A model generated the notes under the pieces. The model did not search any database, was not told the DNA's origin, and was given only the letters and a program-made list of their open reading frames with translations. Position numbers and translations under genes: made by a program. From positions 1-20,043 of the forward strand of contig DKYK01000071.1 of the NCBI GenBank assembly GCA_002492415.1: a stretch of DNA of 20,043 bases, written 5' to 3'. How positions within the stretch are numbered: the first letter of the stretch is position 1; each line of letters starts with the position of its first letter. This DNA is from Christensenella sp. UBA7102. Its GTDB lineage: Bacteria; Bacillota; Clostridia; Christensenellales; UBA1750. Below are positions 6,624-13,878 of this stretch, one piece after another.

Positions 6624-7445
6624 TCACAGCTTTATGATGCGCAGATCCGCGTCCGCCAGACGTTTTTTTATTGTGTCGAGGGACTGCGGCGCGCTGTCGA
6701 TGCCGATGAAAGCGCGGCCCAGCGCATGCGCCGCGGCCAGCGTGGTGCCGGAGCCGGCAAAGGCGTCCAGCACGGTATCGCCCGGACGGCTGGCGCACTT
6801 GACAATGCGTTCGAGCAGGCGCTGCGGCTTCTGGGTTGGATAGCCGGTGCGTTCGGGATCGCGCTGCTGCAGGTGAGGAATGTCGTCCCAGACGTCCGAA
6901 GGGGGCACGAGATCGTCGTCATAGTAGCGATAGATGCGGCCGCCCGAGCGGATGGTGCGATAGGACCGCCCCTGTTCATCCACCTCGCGCTTCATGTGGT
7001 TGCGGCGCGCGCCCGACCGGGGTACGGCGTCCTGCATGGCGTCAAAATAGGCGGCATCGCTCTTGACGTAGTAGAGGATGATATCGTGCTTGCGGGAAAA
7101 GTGCCCTGTGGCGCGGCCGCCGCTGCGGTAGGCCCAAATAATTTCATTGCGGAAGCTGTTCTCGCCGAAGATCTCGTCCAGCATCAGCCGCAGGCGCGCG
7201 TGCGTGCGTGCGTCTATATGGACAAACAGGCTGCCCGCCTCGTCCAGCACATCATAAATTCCTTGCAGCACCTGGCGCATCATGGCATAATAGTCCTCGG
7301 AGGACGCGCGATCATCGTAGGCTCCGAAGTTTTTGCCCGTGCGGTAGGGCGGGTCGATGGCGCACAGCTGTACCCTCCGCCCCTCGGCGGCCAGCCGCGC
7401 AAGAGCCTGCCGCGCGTCGCCGAAGTAAAACAGATTATCTTCCAT
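6624..7445 (-). CDS. Solitary DNA methyltransferase, beta class (N4-cytosine or N6-adenine)
   Basis: A 273-residue methyltransferase of the N4/N6 MTase family (PF01555 type). Motif IV DPPY is at 31-34, and the SAM-binding motif DAFAGSGTT is at 227-235. The order IV, target region, I marks the beta class. TGYPTQKPQRLLERIVK (about 201-217) is the usual motif X region. The target base and sequence cannot be read from the protein, although DPPY is frequent in adenine enzymes. There is no restriction endonuclease or specificity subunit next to it, so it looks like an orphan regulatory or protective enzyme. The start is ATG at 7445 behind AGAAAGG. The gene is 47 bp from the divergent cysteine-cluster gene and converges on the Lgt-DUF2953 gene. 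Confidence 0.9.
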   Translation of the reverse strand: MEDNLFYFGDARQALARLAAEGRRVQLCAIDPPYRTGKNFGAYDDRASSEDYYAMMRQVLQGIYDVLDEAGSLFVHIDARTHARLRLMLDEIFGENSFRNEIIWAYRSGGRATGHFSRKHDIILYYVKSDAAYFDAMQDAVPRSGARRNHMKREVDEQGRSYRTIRSGGRIYRYYDDDLVPPSDVWDDIPHLQQRDPERTGYPTQKPQRLLERIVKCASRPGDTVLDAFAGSGTTLAAAHALGRAFIGIDSAPQSLDTIKKRLADADLRIIKL

Positions 7446-7492
7446 ATCCTGCAGCCTTTCTAAAAATAAATTGAACCGAAGGAGTTGGGACC

Positions 7493-8014
7493 ATGAACGC
7501 GATGGATGCCCTGGTCGCCGCGCGCGACCTGCTGGAAAACGTGACGCCCCTTGCCACCGACTGCGGACTGCTGTGCTCTGCGGCCTGCTGCAAGGACAGT
7601 GCGGAGGAGGACGAAGTGGCCGGCATGCTGCTCTATCCCGGCGAGGAAGCGCTGTACGCGCACCAGGGTGCGTGGATGGAGCTGCTGCCCTCCTCCCTGC
7701 TGTTTGACGGCCAGCCCGTGCCGCTGCTGAGCTGCTTTCTGCCCTGCCCTCGCCGTCACAGGCCGCTGGCCTGCCGCATCTTTCCGCTGACGCCCTATGT
7801 CAAGACCGCGCCCGACGGCACAGAGAAGCTCACCGTGCGCATGGACGTGCGCGCGCGGCCGCTGTGCCCGCTGTGTGACTCCGGCATGGCGGGGCTGAAT
7901 CCCGCGTTCGTCTCCGTGGTCAAGCAGGCGATGCGCATCCTGTGGGAAAACGAGACGCACCGCGAATACCTGCGCGCGCTCACCGCGCATCTGGACGAAT
8001 ATCAGTGGCTCTGA
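7493..8014 (+). CDS. YkgJ-like cysteine-cluster (putative metal-chelating) protein
   Basis: A 173-residue protein with nine cysteines in a pattern recalling the YkgJ/CxxCxxCC family: C24, C28, C32-C33 near the N-terminus, C81 and C85, then RPLACRIFPLTP with C94, then CPLC (C125, C128). The family is thought to bind zinc or an Fe-S cluster, but its cellular role is largely unknown. The N-terminal cluster is spaced CX3CX3CC rather than the usual form, so metal type is uncertain. The start is ATG at 7493 with AAGGAG 8 bases upstream. Its 3' end is 4 bp from the convergent metallopeptidase gene. Confidence 0.8.
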   Translation: MNAMDALVAARDLLENVTPLATDCGLLCSAACCKDSAEEDEVAGMLLYPGEEALYAHQGAWMELLPSSLLFDGQPVPLLSCFLPCPRRHRPLACRIFPLTPYVKTAPDGTEKLTVRMDVRARPLCPLCDSGMAGLNPAFVSVVKQAMRILWENETHREYLRALTAHLDEYQWL

Positions 8015-8018
8015 GCCG

Positions 8019-8687
8019 TCACACCCAGCCCTCGCGGCGCATCCACAGCGCCAACTCGTCCAGTTCGCGCCTGCATGCCTCATAGTCAGGGGTATGCTGG
8101 CGCTCCAGACGGCGGAACTCCGGGGAATGATTGAGCTGGACGCGGTGCAGCAGCTCATGGATGACCACCGCGTCGACGGCCTTGGGGCTGGCCATCATTA
8201 AATAGAGGGAAAAATTCAGATTTCCCTGCGACGAGCAGCTCCCCCAGCGGCCGTGCGCGCTGTTGATCCTCACGCGGCCGTAGGTCAGGCCCAGGCGCTG
8301 CGCAATCTGCTGCACGCGGTCGGGCAGCACGTTTTGGGCGAGCGTTCGATAGCACCCCGCGATTGCGGCGCGCTGCTGCTCCGCCGTCGCGCTCTGCGGC
8401 AGATACGCGCGCTTTTCTCGCAGATCGATGCGCACGCGTCCGTCCGGCGAAGGGCTGACGGGGTAGCTTTCCCCCTGCACGCGCACAAATTCGAGCGCGC
8501 GCTGCGCCCGTTCCCGGCGCTGGCTCAGCTCCTGCCGACGCCGCGCGATCCAATCGCTCTGCGCCTGGACAAAGCGCGAAATATCCTGTTCAGGGCAGCG
8601 CAGCGGCGCGCGCACCTCCACGCGCCCATCGTCAAGCACGCGGATGGAGACGCTCTTGCGACTCTGCCGCACGACGGTATAGTCCAT
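8019..8687 (-). CDS. YgjP-type metallopeptidase (DUF45, M48-like)
   Basis: A 222-residue protein with the DUF45 pattern RWGSCSSQGNLNFSLYLMM (147-165), then the zinc motif HELLH (177-181) and a downstream LNHSPEF (H187). The two HExxH histidines and H187 are the predicted metal ligands, with E178 catalytic. The N-terminal part has the usual RRSRR-like beta region (VRQSRKSVSIRV) and a basic helix. The physiological substrate of this family is not established. I chose ATG at 8687 (MDYTVV) because GAGGG lies 8 bases ahead; ATGs at 8693 and 8702 are less well placed. No signal peptide is seen, so it is cytoplasmic. Confidence 0.88.
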   Translation of the reverse strand: MDYTVVRQSRKSVSIRVLDDGRVEVRAPLRCPEQDISRFVQAQSDWIARRRQELSQRRERAQRALEFVRVQGESYPVSPSPDGRVRIDLREKRAYLPQSATAEQQRAAIAGCYRTLAQNVLPDRVQQIAQRLGLTYGRVRINSAHGRWGSCSSQGNLNFSLYLMMASPKAVDAVVIHELLHRVQLNHSPEFRRLERQHTPDYEACRRELDELALWMRREGWV

Positions 8688-8703
8688 GGACATTTCCCTC
8701 ATT

Positions 8704-8752
8704 TCAAAGAAAAAGAGCGCTGCGCACCCGGTGATCTCTCCGGGTGCGCAGC
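8704..8752 (-). terminator. Strong rho-independent terminator after cvpA-like gene
   Basis: A perfect 13-bp GC-rich stem (8719-8731 with 8740-8752), 8-base loop, then CGCTCTTTTTCTTT on the minus strand. It ends the DUF5711-cvpA operon and sits just before the YgjP-type gene. Confidence 0.92.
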
Positions 8753-8757
8753 TTGGG

Positions 8758-9468
8758 TTAAATCGTGGAATGGATCCAGCTGAAGAACCAGTTTTCCGGG
8801 AAGAATGGCGTCAGCAGCTTGGAACCCGTCACCAGCTCTTCAATCAGGCCGATCTGGAGCATGTTGACCACCAACGGCACCAGCAGCGCCAGCAGCATCA
8901 TGCCCAGGAATCCGCGCGCCGCTCCCAACGCCCCGCCGACCAGACTGTCGCAGCACTTGAGCAGCGGAAAGGTGAAGGTGAAGTCAATGAGCCGGATGAG
9001 CAGCGAGCAGACCAGGTAAGTAAAGACAAACGTGCACAAAAAGGAGATGGCGTTGAGCGAGTAGTCCGCCACGGTCTGATCGAAATACTCAAACAGCGTG
9101 GTGCAATGCCCGGCGTAGACCTGTCCGGCGATATTTTTCAGCAGCACGCCGTCAAAGGGCGCGGTAAAACCTGAGGCGGAAACGACGGTGTGCACCTGCT
9201 CGGCGGTCAGCGTCGTGACGTCGGCGCGGGCATACTCCATCATGCTCGTGGGGATGTGCGAGGAACCCTCGGAGAGATAGACCAGGTATTCCATCCACTT
9301 CTCGTGCCCCGCAATCCACTCGGTGACATAAGGATAGCACAGCCGCGCGATGAGCAGCGACAGCGCCGCCCCCAGCAGGTTCAGCCCCGTCGCCATCGAC
9401 CCTCGATGCATGCCCATCAGTATGCTCAGGCCGAAAACCAATATAATCGCATAATCAATGATGTTCAA
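8758..9468 (-). CDS. CvpA family membrane protein
   Basis: A 236-residue protein of the CvpA (colicin V production) family. It has an N-terminal hydrophobic pair of helices (MNIIDYAIILVFGLSILMGMHRGS then LNLLGAALSLLIARLCYPYV), a soluble middle segment (about 55-130), and two further helices, ending with VGGALGAARGFLGMMLLALLV, the typical Gly-rich CvpA motif. The family is linked to envelope stress resistance, but its mechanism is unclear. The start is TTG at 9468, 10 bases after GGAGG; an ATG overlapping the GGAGG site is in another frame and runs into a stop after seven codons. It is second in an operon with the DUF5711 protein, 27 bp apart. Confidence 0.85.
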   Translation of the reverse strand: MNIIDYAIILVFGLSILMGMHRGSMATGLNLLGAALSLLIARLCYPYVTEWIAGHEKWMEYLVYLSEGSSHIPTSMMEYARADVTTLTAEQVHTVVSASGFTAPFDGVLLKNIAGQVYAGHCTTLFEYFDQTVADYSLNAISFLCTFVFTYLVCSLLIRLIDFTFTFPLLKCCDSLVGGALGAARGFLGMMLLALLVPLVVNMLQIGLIEELVTGSKLLTPFFPENWFFSWIHSTI

Positions 9469-9495
9469 CGTCTTTCATCCTCCGAAGCGCAGTTG

Positions 9496-10608
9496 CTACG
9501 GCAGCGTCACCAGGTGCACGCCGCCCTCGCCCGAGAGCAGCACCTTGCCGCCGCTCAGCTTGCACAGCACGCTCTCCACCGCGTAGGGCATCGAATAGCT
9601 GACGGTCCTGCCGCCCGACAAGGGCACGGCGTAGAGCGTCTGCCCCGCAAAGCCGTAAACGGCCTCCTTGCCCAGCACCAGGTCCGTGCATCCCGCGTGC
9701 ATGCGCAGATCGCTAACCTTGCCATCGGTCACCACGCGCAGCGCGGTGGCGCCCCCCCCCTGCTGCGTGAGCGTCAGCAGAATGGACAGGGTCTCGCCCG
9801 CATAGGAGTCGCGCAGCGTCCAACCATAGACGAGCACAGAGCTTTCCGAGGTATCGACGGTGCTGCGCACATCAATGGTGCGCGTTCCCACGATATAAAT
9901 GGAATTTCCGCTCATCAGCGGCTGATAGTAGAGCTGTTCGGTGGTGGAGTACCCCGCGATGAGCAGCTTACCGGGCTGATGGATGTCCAGTATGGATTTG
10001 GGCTGAATGCCGTCCGGATCCAGGCGCAGCACCCACATCAGGTCGCTGCCCGAGTATAGGCCAAAGTCCATCACTTGGCCCTCGGTATTGGCAATGCTCT
10101 CCACAGGCTTGCCGGTGCTGTCGATGATCTGAATGCTGTCGTCCTGGTAGCGGATGGCCACGCGGCTGACGCCCGCCGCAACACCCGTGATGGTCTGCTC
10201 CGTGGTGGTGGAGAAGCTGACGTTCCCCGACGCATCGTAGACGTAGAGGGAATTTGCCTTGTACAGCGCCAGCAGCGCGTCGGACGCGGCGCACTGATAC
10301 CCCTGCGATCCGTCCGGCGAGCGCTCCCACAGCAGCTCGCCGCGCTTGGCATCATAGGCACGGGCATAGCTGCCGTCAAAGGCGACAAACACGCCCTGCA
10401 TCGCATAGTACTCCGCCGCGGGGTTGGCGCCACTGATGGCAATGCCCCCGTCCCCCACGGTGCTGGCGCGCCGCGAGCAGCCCCGCACAGCCAGCAGCAC
10501 GCCGCCCAGCAGCAGGGCGACGGCCAGCACAATGACCACAAAGCGCACGATGCGCGGCATATGCAGCTGAATATTGAATTTTGCCGATGAAGCGCGCGTT
10601 TCCCGCAT
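9496..10608 (-). CDS. DUF5711-like membrane-anchored beta-propeller protein
   Basis: A 370-residue protein with an N-terminal membrane helix (about 20-41, FVVIVLAVALLLGGVLLAV) followed by a long extracytoplasmic region of repeating short beta segments, such as VFVAFDGSYARAYDAKRGELLWE, NSLYVYDASGN and SIQIIDSTGKPV. This fits a PQQ/WD-like propeller and the DUF5711 family found beside cvpA in Clostridia. No enzyme motif is visible; a role at the envelope is inferred. The start is ATG at 10608, spaced 9 bases from GGAGG; TTG at 10617 touches GGAGG and is less likely. A run of nine G on the coding strand (9752-9760) lies within the gene. Confidence 0.78.
   Translation of the reverse strand: MRETRASSAKFNIQLHMPRIVRFVVIVLAVALLLGGVLLAVRGCSRRASTVGDGGIAISGANPAAEYYAMQGVFVAFDGSYARAYDAKRGELLWERSPDGSQGYQCAASDALLALYKANSLYVYDASGNVSFSTTTEQTITGVAAGVSRVAIRYQDDSIQIIDSTGKPVESIANTEGQVMDFGLYSGSDLMWVLRLDPDGIQPKSILDIHQPGKLLIAGYSTTEQLYYQPLMSGNSIYIVGTRTIDVRSTVDTSESSVLVYGWTLRDSYAGETLSILLTLTQQGGGATALRVVTDGKVSDLRMHAGCTDLVLGKEAVYGFAGQTLYAVPLSGGRTVSYSMPYAVESVLCKLSGGKVLLSGEGGVHLVTLP
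9752..9760 (-). repeat. G9 homopolymer inside the DUF5711 gene
   Basis: Nine consecutive C on the plus strand (nine G in the coding strand) encode part of QQGGGA. The frame is intact here. It could be slippage-prone. Confidence 0.7.
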
Positions 10609-10640
10609 GTACAGCAACCTCCGGCTCTTTTCCTCGTCGT

Positions 10641-10668
10641 AAAAAATCCGCCGGGCACACCCCGACAG
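10641..10668 (-). terminator. Terminator-like hairpin ahead of the DUF5711 gene
   Basis: On the minus strand CTGTCGGG pairs with CCCGGCGG (two U-G wobbles, one of them internal) around a 5-base loop, followed by ATTTTTT. It precedes the DUF5711 start by about 30 bases. It may stop antisense read-through from the cysteine-rich gene or act as an attenuator. Confidence 0.5.
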
Positions 10669-10789
10669 CCGTTATATTCTGCGCGCAGGGCCGCAAATCC
10701 TGCAGCCCACACCAAATAAACGCGGACAAAGGGCGGCGCGTTGCAAAAAAAGCATCAGCAGGCGTCCCGCACACCGGGAGCAGAGGCGG

Positions 10790-10796
10790 CATACTA
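10790..10796 (+). promoter_or_regulatory. Possible sporulation-type -10 element
   Basis: CATACTA fits a sigma-G type -10 (CATAmTA). A GCATCA lies about 32 bp ahead, too far for a normal -35. It would place the start near 10803, about 45 bases before the cysteine-rich gene. This is weak evidence for sporulation control. Confidence 0.25.
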
Positions 10797-10849
10797 TGCA
10801 GTGTCCGAACCATCCTATCCGACAAACCATCTGTAAGGAGGCAACTGCC

Positions 10850-11554
10850 ATGTCGTTCTACTCCTACAAGAACTGCAACCAGGACTGCTGCCCCGGCAGC
10901 ATCAAGGGCGAATGCAAGGGCCTGCGTGAAAAGGTATGCGTGCAGGTCAAGAAGGTGTACGATTCCTGCATGCAGCAGGAGCAGCTGGATAAGATCTGCG
11001 TCACGGTCTCCGACCTGACGCCCGTGTGCGACTGCGAATGCGCCGCGCCCTTCACGCCGCCCATCTGCTTTGAGTCCTGCCGCTCCTCCGGCTGCGCGGG
11101 CACCATTCGCAACCTCATCATCGACCGCATCTGCGACCGCCCCGGCTTTGCCCGCGTGCGCTGTGCCGTCGACATCCCCATCGACATTCTGTTTACCGAT
11201 TCCTGCTGCCGCGAGGGCATCGGCCACGGCGTCGTGACGGTGAGCAAGGACGTCATCCTGTGCATCCCCGAAGAGAGCATCGTGCCCTTCACGATGGAAT
11301 CCCTGGTCAGCGCCATCTGCGTCTCCGGCCGTTACTGCGGCAACAACACCTTCGAGCTGACCATCTGCGTCACCGTGATCCTCAAGGTGCTGGCCGAGGT
11401 GGAAATGCTCATTCCCTCCTTCGGTTTCTGCTCCGTCCCCCCCTGTGAAGAGTTTGCGGAAAATGTGTGCGACGAATTTTTCTCCCTGCCGCTGTTCCCG
11501 CAGAGTCCCTGTGCGGACAACAAGACCTGCACGTGCAGCTGCACCTGCAACTGA
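10850..11554 (+). CDS. Cysteine-rich protein, possible spore coat or exosporium component
   Basis: A 234-residue protein with 29 cysteines (about 12%). They are spread along the whole length, with paired CC at several points and a C-terminal CTCSCTC tail. The first third has KVYDSCMQQEQLDKICV, resembling the VYDSC pattern of cysteine-rich proteins of spore-forming Clostridia. The middle is beta-rich and hydrophobic (VRCAVDIPIDILFTDSCC, ELTICVTVILKVLAEVEMLI). There is no signal peptide. Such composition is common in spore coat and exosporium proteins that crosslink by disulfides, but this is inference. The start is ATG at 10850, 8 bases after AAGGAGG; an upstream in-frame ATG at 10796 is poorly placed. 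The CX spacing gives no clear zinc-finger family. Confidence 0.7.
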   Translation: MSFYSYKNCNQDCCPGSIKGECKGLREKVCVQVKKVYDSCMQQEQLDKICVTVSDLTPVCDCECAAPFTPPICFESCRSSGCAGTIRNLIIDRICDRPGFARVRCAVDIPIDILFTDSCCREGIGHGVVTVSKDVILCIPEESIVPFTMESLVSAICVSGRYCGNNTFELTICVTVILKVLAEVEMLIPSFGFCSVPPCEEFAENVCDEFFSLPLFPQSPCADNKTCTCSCTCN

Positions 11555-11595
11555 GTCTGGCATACATAAACGGGAACACGACCCTTGCACAGCAA

Positions 11596-11637
11596 AGAAT
11601 CCGCGTGCGGCCCCGCCGTGCGCGGATTCTTCTGCAA
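11596..11637. terminator. Terminator hairpin between convergent cysteine-rich and anti-sigma genes
   Basis: A 10-bp perfect outer stem AGAATCCGCG/CGCGGATTCT (11596-11605 with 11621-11630) with an inner CGGC/GCCG. TTCTGC follows on the plus strand and TTTGCTG on the minus strand. It probably serves both convergent transcripts. The T-runs are modest. Confidence 0.68.
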
Positions 11638-11638
11638 T

Positions 11639-12157
11639 TCATTCCTGTGGCCCCCGGTAGGCCGAATCCAGTCTCCCCTTTTCCGGCTCGGTCAGGTCGT
11701 CCCAGATGACCTCTGGTCCGCCGTATTTCATGTAGAGCCAGTAGGCGTCCTGAATTTTGACGACGATGTTTTCGCCATATTGGTACACTTTGCAGCCGAC
11801 AATGGGGTGATTGGCCTGGAAGTTTTCTTTGGGCGCCCCATCCGCGCAGTCGCTTGTGATCTTTCCGAGGTAGAGGAATTCCTCCTTGCATTCAGGATAG
11901 CCCTGCTGGTCGCTGGATTGGATATAGAGCGTGTCCTGCACATAGATCATGGGCGCGACATCGGCTATGCCGGGCTCTGGCTCGTCCCCCCCGCCCTGCC
12001 GCCAACAGAACACGCCGAAAGAGAGGACGAGCGCGAGACAGGCCGCCAGCGCCCCCCACGCCCTCCAGCTCATTTTTCTCCTCATCGCCGTCTGGGTACC
12101 GCTTACAAGATCGTCGTCAAGCTCGCCCAGGACTTCAAAGAACTCTTCCTTCTTCAT
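11639..12157 (-). CDS. Membrane protein partner of ECF sigma factor (anti-sigma-like)
   Basis: A 172-residue single-pass membrane protein. Residues 1-29 are a charged cytosolic segment (MKKEEFFEVLGELDDDLV), a membrane helix follows at about 32-52 (WGALAACLALVLSFGVFCW), and the rest is extracellular with APMIYVQDTLYIQ and QYGENIVVKIQDAYWLYM. This layout is common for small proteins encoded after ECF sigma factors in Clostridia. A role as anti-sigma or signal-sensing partner is inferred from position; no classical zinc anti-sigma motif is present. ATG at 12157 overlaps the sigma stop as ATGA, implying coupled translation. A longer in-frame extension to 12403 lies inside the sigma gene and is rejected. 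Confidence 0.75.
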   Translation of the reverse strand: MKKEEFFEVLGELDDDLVSGTQTAMRRKMSWRAWGALAACLALVLSFGVFCWRQGGGDEPEPGIADVAPMIYVQDTLYIQSSDQQGYPECKEEFLYLGKITSDCADGAPKENFQANHPIVGCKVYQYGENIVVKIQDAYWLYMKYGGPEVIWDDLTEPEKGRLDSAYRGPQE

Positions 12158-12714
12158 AGCGCAAAGCCCCTTTCCGTCAAATACGCTTTCATCTGCTTCC
12201 GGATCCGCTCCAACGCCTTGGAAACGCTTCCCTGCAGCATCCCGCAGTCCTTCGCGATTTGGCAGACGGAATCCGCGTACCAGTAGCGACGAACGAACAA
12301 ATTCCGTTTGTCGATCGGAAGGCTTCTCACAAATGAATTTACAGCTCTTTCCAGCTCCCTGCGGTCTATGGTTCGCTCCACATCCTCCGCGCCCGATACG
12401 CACTCGGCCAGCTCGTCCAGTACGAGCGCGACTTCACCGCCGCCCCGCTTTTGAGCGCGGTCGTGCTTGTATCTGTTGAAGGATATGTTTCTCGTGATCT
12501 TTCCGAGAAATGCCGCAAGCTGTTCAGGCCAATGCGTCGGCATGGCGTTCCACGCGCGCAGATAGGTATCATTGACGCATTCCTCCGCATCTTCTTCGTT
12601 GTTCAGTATGTTCCTTGCGATGGCTTTGCAGTATCGGCCGTATTTTTCCGCCGTTGCGCGTACAGCCCGGTCGTCCCGGTCCCAGTACAGCCGGATGATG
12701 CGCTGATCCTCCAT
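12154..12714 (-). CDS. RNA polymerase sigma factor, ECF (sigma-70 family)
   Basis: A 186-residue ECF sigma factor. Region 2 is present (ARNILNNEEDAEECVNDTYLRAWNAMP, then LAAFLGKITRNISFNRYKHDRA), and a helix-turn-helix region 4 is at the C-terminus (LFVRRYWYADSVCQIAKDCGMLQGSVSKALERIRKQM). It recruits RNA polymerase to a specific promoter class; the regulon and inducing signal are unknown. The start is ATG at 12714, a few bases after the purine-rich GGGGAGGGGAG. The downstream overlapping membrane gene suggests signal-controlled release. No clear promoter was recognised in the 65 bp ahead, so autoregulation cannot be judged. Confidence 0.92.
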   Translation of the reverse strand: MEDQRIIRLYWDRDDRAVRATAEKYGRYCKAIARNILNNEEDAEECVNDTYLRAWNAMPTHWPEQLAAFLGKITRNISFNRYKHDRAQKRGGGEVALVLDELAECVSGAEDVERTIDRRELERAVNSFVRSLPIDKRNLFVRRYWYADSVCQIAKDCGMLQGSVSKALERIRKQMKAYLTERGFAL

Positions 12715-12779
12715 GCAACTCCCCTCCCCTCACCCCTATACACAACCTTTAGCCCAAAATCCGACATGGATTCCCCACA

Positions 12780-12816
12780 AAAAATTCGCGCACGGCAGCG
12801 CCGCGCGCGAATTTTT
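12780..12816 (-). terminator. Rho-independent terminator after the epimerase-like gene
   Basis: A perfect 12-bp stem AAAAATTCGCGC/GCGCGAATTTTT (12780-12791 with 12805-12816) with an inner CGGC/GCCG, followed on the minus strand by TTGTGGGG after the T-rich arm. It resembles the hairpin at 11596-11637 in sequence. Confidence 0.85.
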
Positions 12817-12836
12817 CTGCATGGATGCAAAACCGT

Positions 12837-13838
12837 TTACGGATGGAACCTGCGGTCGGCCTCGATAATGGCGTCGATGCTGCGGTTCCAGTCTTCGTCA
12901 ATGGTCTTAAGCTCCGGATGCGCCTCAAAGTACGCTACCGACCGGCGCACGCCCTGGGCAAAGGACGTCGTGCACACAAAATCCGGCACCAGGCGCTTGA
13001 TCTTGGTGTTGTCAAAGATGCCGCAGGTGGACTTATCGCCCAGCAGGTCTCCCTCCTCCCCGGGGATGAAGCGCGCGATCTGCTGCGCGGTGCAGTGCAC
13101 CATCTTGGGGGTCACGCCCACCGCATCGCCTATGGCGATGGCGATCTCGTCCCAGGTCAGCACTTCGTCCGAGGTGATGTGATAGGCCTCGCCGATGGCC
13201 TGACGGCAGCCCATCAGCCCGACAAAGCCCTTAGCAAAGTCGGTATTGTGCGTCATGGTCCAAAGACTCGTGCCGTCGCCGTGCACCACGATCTCCTTGC
13301 CATCCAGCATGCGCTGCACCAGCGACCAGGGGTGGCGCCAGCTGCCCATCGCAAAGGGAATCTGCGTATCGCCGTAGGTCAGCGACGGCCGCACGACGGT
13401 GACGGGAAAGCCCGTTTCGCGGTAGGCGGCAAAGGCCAGCGCCTCGCATTCCCGCTTGTCCCTTCCGTACTGCCAGTACCGGTTGTTGAGCGAGGTGGAC
13501 TCGGTGATGATCGGGCTGCGCAGCGGGCGCTCGTAGGCCGCGCAGGAAGAAATGAGGATGTACTGGCTGCATTTTCCATTAAACAGTTCGACGTCCCGCT
13601 GGACGCGCTCCGGTTTGAACGCGATCCAATCCACGATCACGTCAAAGTGCCGTCCGGCGATCGCCGCGCGCACCGCCGCATCGTCGTTTACGTCCACCAC
13701 CAGCTGCTCCGCGCCCGCGGGCACATCGTTGCGGTGGATACCGCGCGTAAAGAGCGTCAGCTCCCACCCGCGCTGCAGCGCCAGCGCCGATACCGCCGTG
13801 GAAATGAGTCCCGTTCCTCCGATAAACAATGCCTTCAT
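12837..13838 (-). CDS. NAD(P)-dependent epimerase/dehydratase-like protein (extended SDR)
   Basis: A 333-residue protein with an N-terminal Rossmann fold: MKALFIGGTGLIS (1-13, GGTGLIS nucleotide-binding loop), TRG at 31-33 (NADP-type end of beta-2), ISSCAAY (96-102) and the active-site pair Y124 and K128 in YGRDK. It resembles extended SDR/CSP41-like epimerases. The substrate cannot be assigned; nucleotide-sugar modification is one option. The start is ATG at 13838 behind AAGGGGA; an in-frame upstream extension to 13940 lies in the neighbouring gene. It follows the propeller-like protein by 40 bp, so probably shares its transcript, and the terminator at 12780 ends both. Confidence 0.85.
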   Translation of the reverse strand: MKALFIGGTGLISTAVSALALQRGWELTLFTRGIHRNDVPAGAEQLVVDVNDDAAVRAAIAGRHFDVIVDWIAFKPERVQRDVELFNGKCSQYILISSCAAYERPLRSPIITESTSLNNRYWQYGRDKRECEALAFAAYRETGFPVTVVRPSLTYGDTQIPFAMGSWRHPWSLVQRMLDGKEIVVHGDGTSLWTMTHNTDFAKGFVGLMGCRQAIGEAYHITSDEVLTWDEIAIAIGDAVGVTPKMVHCTAQQIARFIPGEEGDLLGDKSTCGIFDNTKIKRLVPDFVCTTSFAQGVRRSVAYFEAHPELKTIDEDWNRSIDAIIEADRRFHP

Positions 13839-13878
13839 GTTCTGTGTCCCCTTTTGATGAAATGGCTTTATCTTTATT

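Larger units (their letters stand above)
10618..10849. promoter_or_regulatory. Divergent spacer between the DUF5711 and cysteine-rich genes
   Basis: About 230 bp without a gene. On the minus strand there is TATAAC (10671-10676) and a hairpin followed by six T. On the plus strand CATACTA (10790-10796) matches a sporulation-type -10 but without a fitting -35. The AAGGAGG site for the cysteine-rich gene is at about 10835-10841. Promoter positions are uncertain. Confidence 0.35.

Noticed and set aside
6624..8014. Restriction-modification or defence island
   Set aside because: The methyltransferase has no nuclease, specificity subunit or mobile genes next to it, and the neighbours are ordinary.
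12715..12779. Sigma-A promoter for the ECF sigma gene
   Set aside because: A TATAGG is present but no matching -35 at normal spacing; left uncalled.
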